Shown here piece by piece: positions 61,516 to 64,000 of a stretch of DNA of 64,000 nt (position 1 is the first letter of the stretch; each line of letters begins with the position of its first letter). This DNA is from Nocardioides sp. LHD-245 (GTDB lineage: Bacteria > Actinomycetota > Actinomycetes > Propionibacteriales > Nocardioidaceae): assembly GCF_030929495.1 (NCBI RefSeq), contig NZ_JAVFWN010000013.1, positions 1 through 64,000 of the forward strand. Direction: 5' to 3'. A program made the translations under genes and the position numbers. The notes below the pieces were generated by a model. That model saw only the letters and a list, made by a program, of their open reading frames with translations, had not been told where the DNA came from and searched no databases.

Positions 61516-62795
61516 CCGAGACCGTCTTCACCTACGCCGCACCCGCCCTCAAGTTCGGCCGCGGCGCCGCCGCCGAGGTCGGGTACGACGTCCGCGGCTG
61601 GGGCGCTCGGAGGGCGCTGCTCGTCACCGACGTGGGCGTGGTGGCTGCGGGGCACGCCGAGACGGTCGCAGCGTCGTTGCGCGCCCACGGCGTCGAGGTC
61701 GTGACCTACGCCGGGGCGCGGGTCGAGCCGACCGACGCCTCGTTGGAGGAGGCCGTCGCGTTCGCGCGCGGTGCGGGGTTGTTCGACGCGGTCGTCGCTG
61801 TCGGCGGAGGATCCTCGATCGACACCGCGAAGGCGGTCGCGCTGCTCGTGACCAATCCGGGCGAGCTGATGGACTACGTCAATGCGCCCATCGGCAAGGC
61901 GCGCGCGCCCGAGCAGCCGGTGCTGCCGTTGGCCGCCGTACCGACCACGACCGGCACCGGCGCCGAGTCGACCACGATCTGCGTGATGGACGTGCTGGCC
62001 CTCAAGGTGAAGACCGGCATCAGTCACGCGGCCCTGCGGCCGCGGCTCGCGGTGGTGGACCCGGCGCTGTCGGCGACCCAGCCGCCGGGGGTGCTCGCGG
62101 CGGCGGGGATGGACATCCTGTGTCACGCGCTGGAGAGCTACACCGCGCGCTGGTACGGCGAGCTCCCGGCCAAGCAGCCCGAGCAACGGGTGCCCTACTG
62201 CGGTGCCAACCCGATCGCCGACCTCTGGTCGGAGCGCGCGCTGGGCCTGTTGGCGGGGTCGTTCCGGGCTGCCGTCCGCGAGGCGAGGGAGGAGGTCGGC
62301 GGCACGGGGTCGACGGGGGCAGCCGAGCAGATGGCGCTCGCGGCGACCTTCGCCGGGCTCGGGTTCGGCAACGCCGGCGTCCACATCCCGCATGCCAACG
62401 CCTACCCGATCGCGGGACGGGTCCGCGACTTCCGCCCCGCCGACTATCCGCAGGACGAGGCGATGGTGCCGCACGGCATGGCGGTCGCGCTGACCGCGCC
62501 CGAGGCCTTCCGCTTCACCTTCGACGCCGCCCCCGAGCGGCACCTGCGGGCGGCCCGGCTGCTGTCGCCCGGCGTCGAGGGCGCGGGCCCGGACGTGCTG
62601 CCCGGGGTGATCGCCGCGCTGATGCGGGACATCGGGATCCCCAACGGCCTGGCCGAGGTCGGGTACGCCGCCGGCGACGTCGACGCGCTCGTCGACGGTG
62701 CGCTGCAACAGCAGCGGCTGCTCGCGACGGCCCCGAAGGACGTGGCCGGCGAGGATCTCGCGGCGATCATGACCGCCTCGCTCGAGCACTGGTGA
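61512..62795 (+). CDS. Iron-containing alcohol dehydrogenase, hydroxyacid-oxoacid transhydrogenase type
   Basis: A 427-residue group III alcohol dehydrogenase. GGGSSIDTAKAVALLVTNPG binds NAD. GMDILCHALESYTARWYGEL, FGNAGVHIPHANAYPIAGRV and MVPHGMAVALTAPEAF supply the Asp and His metal ligands. The long, ADHFE1-like form with ARWYGELPAKQPEQRVPYCG is typical of hydroxyacid-oxoacid transhydrogenase, which moves electrons between 4-hydroxybutyrate and 2-oxoglutarate. GTG 61512 overlaps the Nudix stop, so the two are one operon. Confidence 0.85.
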   Translation: MTETVFTYAAPALKFGRGAAAEVGYDVRGWGARRALLVTDVGVVAAGHAETVAASLRAHGVEVVTYAGARVEPTDASLEEAVAFARGAGLFDAVVAVGGGSSIDTAKAVALLVTNPGELMDYVNAPIGKARAPEQPVLPLAAVPTTTGTGAESTTICVMDVLALKVKTGISHAALRPRLAVVDPALSATQPPGVLAAAGMDILCHALESYTARWYGELPAKQPEQRVPYCGANPIADLWSERALGLLAGSFRAAVREAREEVGGTGSTGAAEQMALAATFAGLGFGNAGVHIPHANAYPIAGRVRDFRPADYPQDEAMVPHGMAVALTAPEAFRFTFDAAPERHLRAARLLSPGVEGAGPDVLPGVIAALMRDIGIPNGLAEVGYAAGDVDALVDGALQQQRLLATAPKDVAGEDLAAIMTASLEHW

Positions 62796-62805
62796 GCGGG
62801 CTCCT

Positions 62806-62870
62806 CCGTCGTACCGGACGAAATGGTCGTGGATCGGCGCGGATCGCAGCCATTTCGTCCGGTACGACGG
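62806..62870. repeat. Perfect 21-bp palindromic repeat between convergent genes
   Basis: Left arm 62806-62826 (CCGTCGTACCGGACGAAATG then G) and right arm 62850-62870 are exact reverse complements, with a 23-base centre 62827-62849 containing GGATCGGCGCGGATC. It lies 10 bases after the dehydrogenase stop and 24 bases before the end of the convergent amidase gene. It may terminate both, but the centre resembles that of the murB element. Confidence 0.85.
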
Positions 62871-62894
62871 GGGCACAGGCCCGGGGGCCCGAGC

Positions 62895-64000
62895 TCAGCG
62901 GCGGACCTTGACCTTGACCGGTGTCGTCGTGCTCGCTGTGGTGTCGGTGCCGCTGAAGGTGACCCACACCGCGAGCTTGCGGCCCTTGTGGAGCTTGGTC
63001 GACGTCTTCTTGGCCAGCCGGACCGTGACGGTGGACTGGCCGCCCGCGCCGACGGTCGCCGGCGCGGTGAAGGTGCGCTTCCCGATCCGCACCTGGACCA
63101 GGCCGGTGCAGTCGTCGGTGACGCTGGCGCAGCCGATGCTCAACGCCACGCGTGCCTTGCCCCCGCGCAGCTTCGCCTTGGCACGCGGGTCGAGCACGGT
63201 CAGCCGCTTGGCGGCCGCCGGCGTGACGACGGGCGGCTCCGGCAGCGGGTCGAGCGGGTCGACGTCGTCGGGTACCGCGTCGGCGTCGTACTCCAGCCGG
63301 GGTGTGACGTCGGTCGGCAGGACCCGCCCGTTCGCGATCTTGTCGAAGGCGTAGGCGAAGCCCATCAGCTCGGCGTCCTGGAACGCCTTGCCCTGGAGCT
63401 GGAAGCCGACCGGGTTGCCGTTCTCCGTCGCGCCCGCCGGGAAGATGACCGTGGGCACCCCTGCCGCCGACGACTGCGGGTCCTTGCGGCCGAAGCTGGG
63501 CTGGATCGAGTCGTTGAGGTGGATCTCACTGAGCTCGGCGGGGTAGAGCACGGCGTCGACCCCGTTGTCGTCCATCCAGCCTGCGATGTTGTCGCGGTAC
63601 AGCGCGCGGTAGGCCTCGAAGTCACGCTGCTGCTGCTCGGTCATCCCGGTCCCGTCGCCGGTGTAGACCCCGGGGTACTGGTAGGGCACTCGCAGCGGGT
63701 CGTTGGTGATCTGCTCCGGCCGGTCGTACGGCGCGTCGGGGTGCGCGGCCAGCCACTGCAGCCAACCCTCGTAGCCGGTGTTGCCGTAGTTGCCGCGGGT
63801 CGGCGCGGCGGCGAAGTCGGGGATCACCTCGATCGTCGCTCCGGCGGCCTCGAAGTCGGCGAACCTGGCTTCCAGGACGTCGCTGACCTCGCTGGTCCCG
63901 AACGGGTCGTCGAACGCGGTGGCGGGGACGCCGATCACCTTGCCCCGCAGCGCGTCGCCCGACAGGTGTGCCGTCCAGTCGTCGGGGCGGTGGCCGTTGG
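62895..64000 (-). CDS. Amidase-family protein, C-terminal part with extracellular-type domain (cut by window edge)
   Basis: The visible 368 or so residues run from the right edge to the stop at 62895. GKVIGVPATAFDDPFGTSEV and AAGATIEVIPDFAAAPTRGN fit the second half of an amidase-signature enzyme; TVIFPAGATENGNPVGFQLQ and AELMGFAYAFDKIA are the standard C-terminal amidase motifs. A further 110-residue domain (LTVLDPRAKAKLRGGKARVA, SIGCASVTDDCTGLVQVRIG then VKVRR) resembles secreted beta-sandwich modules, so the protein is probably exported. The Ser/Lys catalytic part and the start lie beyond the window. Confidence 0.82.
   Translation of the reverse strand, partial: NGHRPDDWTAHLSGDALRGKVIGVPATAFDDPFGTSEVSDVLEARFADFEAAGATIEVIPDFAAAPTRGNYGNTGYEGWLQWLAAHPDAPYDRPEQITNDPLRVPYQYPGVYTGDGTGMTEQQQRDFEAYRALYRDNIAGWMDDNGVDAVLYPAELSEIHLNDSIQPSFGRKDPQSSAAGVPTVIFPAGATENGNPVGFQLQGKAFQDAELMGFAYAFDKIANGRVLPTDVTPRLEYDADAVPDDVDPLDPLPEPPVVTPAAAKRLTVLDPRAKAKLRGGKARVALSIGCASVTDDCTGLVQVRIGKRTFTAPATVGAGGQSTVTVRLAKKTSTKLHKGRKLAVWVTFSGTDTTASTTTPVKVKVRR

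Overview
The window is chromosomal DNA of a high-GC actinobacterium. GC is very high at third codon positions, GTG starts are frequent, and the gene order tRNA-Thr, tRNA-Met, rpmG, hadA/hadB, murB, tRNA-Trp, secE, nusG, rplK, rplA, rplJ, rplL, mce operon, rpoB, rpoC is the ribosome/RNA-polymerase backbone of Corynebacteriales and Propionibacteriales. The mce operon, HadAB pair, geranylgeranyl-reductase-family protein and overall style suggest Nocardioides or a close relative (inference; no 16S gene is present).

Layout. 1-150 holds the 3' end of an IS30-type transposase and half of a palindromic repeat. 226-4405 carries an amidase, two tRNAs, rpmG, hadAB and murB; murB contains an in-frame palindromic insertion. 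4501-9184 is a tandem array of four paralogous secreted Lys-rich proteins, each with its own look-alike ribosome binding site and hairpin. 9198-12770 has adenosine deaminase, an ECF sigma factor with a membrane partner, an alpha/beta hydrolase that has lost its nucleophile, and a zinc-ribbon miniprotein. 13102-20211 looks like a stress cassette: PRC-barrel protein, FAD/Rieske oxidoreductase, NAD synthetase, NMN amidase, a DUF6766 membrane-protein operon and a large catalase; two of its genes have sigmaB-like promoters. 20401-21847 is a divergent TetR/SDR pair. 22096-28307 is the tRNA-Trp, secE, nusG, rplKA, rplJL segment, interrupted by a lipoprotein and an aspartate aminotransferase. 28486-39939 is one long mce operon (ATPase, two YrbE permeases, six Mce proteins, two Mce-associated proteins), probably a lipid importer. 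40274-47751 is rpoB-rpoC, closed by strong hairpins.

47920-58919 (minus strand) is the most unusual region: a run of nearly contiguous, mostly overlapping genes. It starts with a TolB-like propeller and a lipoprotein, continues with a histidine kinase and response regulator, then a membrane protein and four secreted multi-domain Ig-like proteins. The four and the propeller protein share the same C-terminal YQWLR-type module with a basic tail. I infer a two-component-controlled cell-surface or secreted protein system. 58997-62795 (plus) contains a small PDDL-repeat ORF, a FAD reductase, an inverted array of 22-bp repeats, a tandem-Nudix protein and an iron alcohol dehydrogenase of the hydroxyacid-oxoacid transhydrogenase type. 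The window ends in a secreted amidase cut by the right edge.

Three kinds of non-coding repeat stand out: a palindromic element (in murB, as a half copy beside the IS end, and perhaps a diverged relative at 62806-62870), the inverted 22-bp repeat array at 60420-60618, and 12-bp tandem repeats at both ends of the two-component part of the minus-strand locus.
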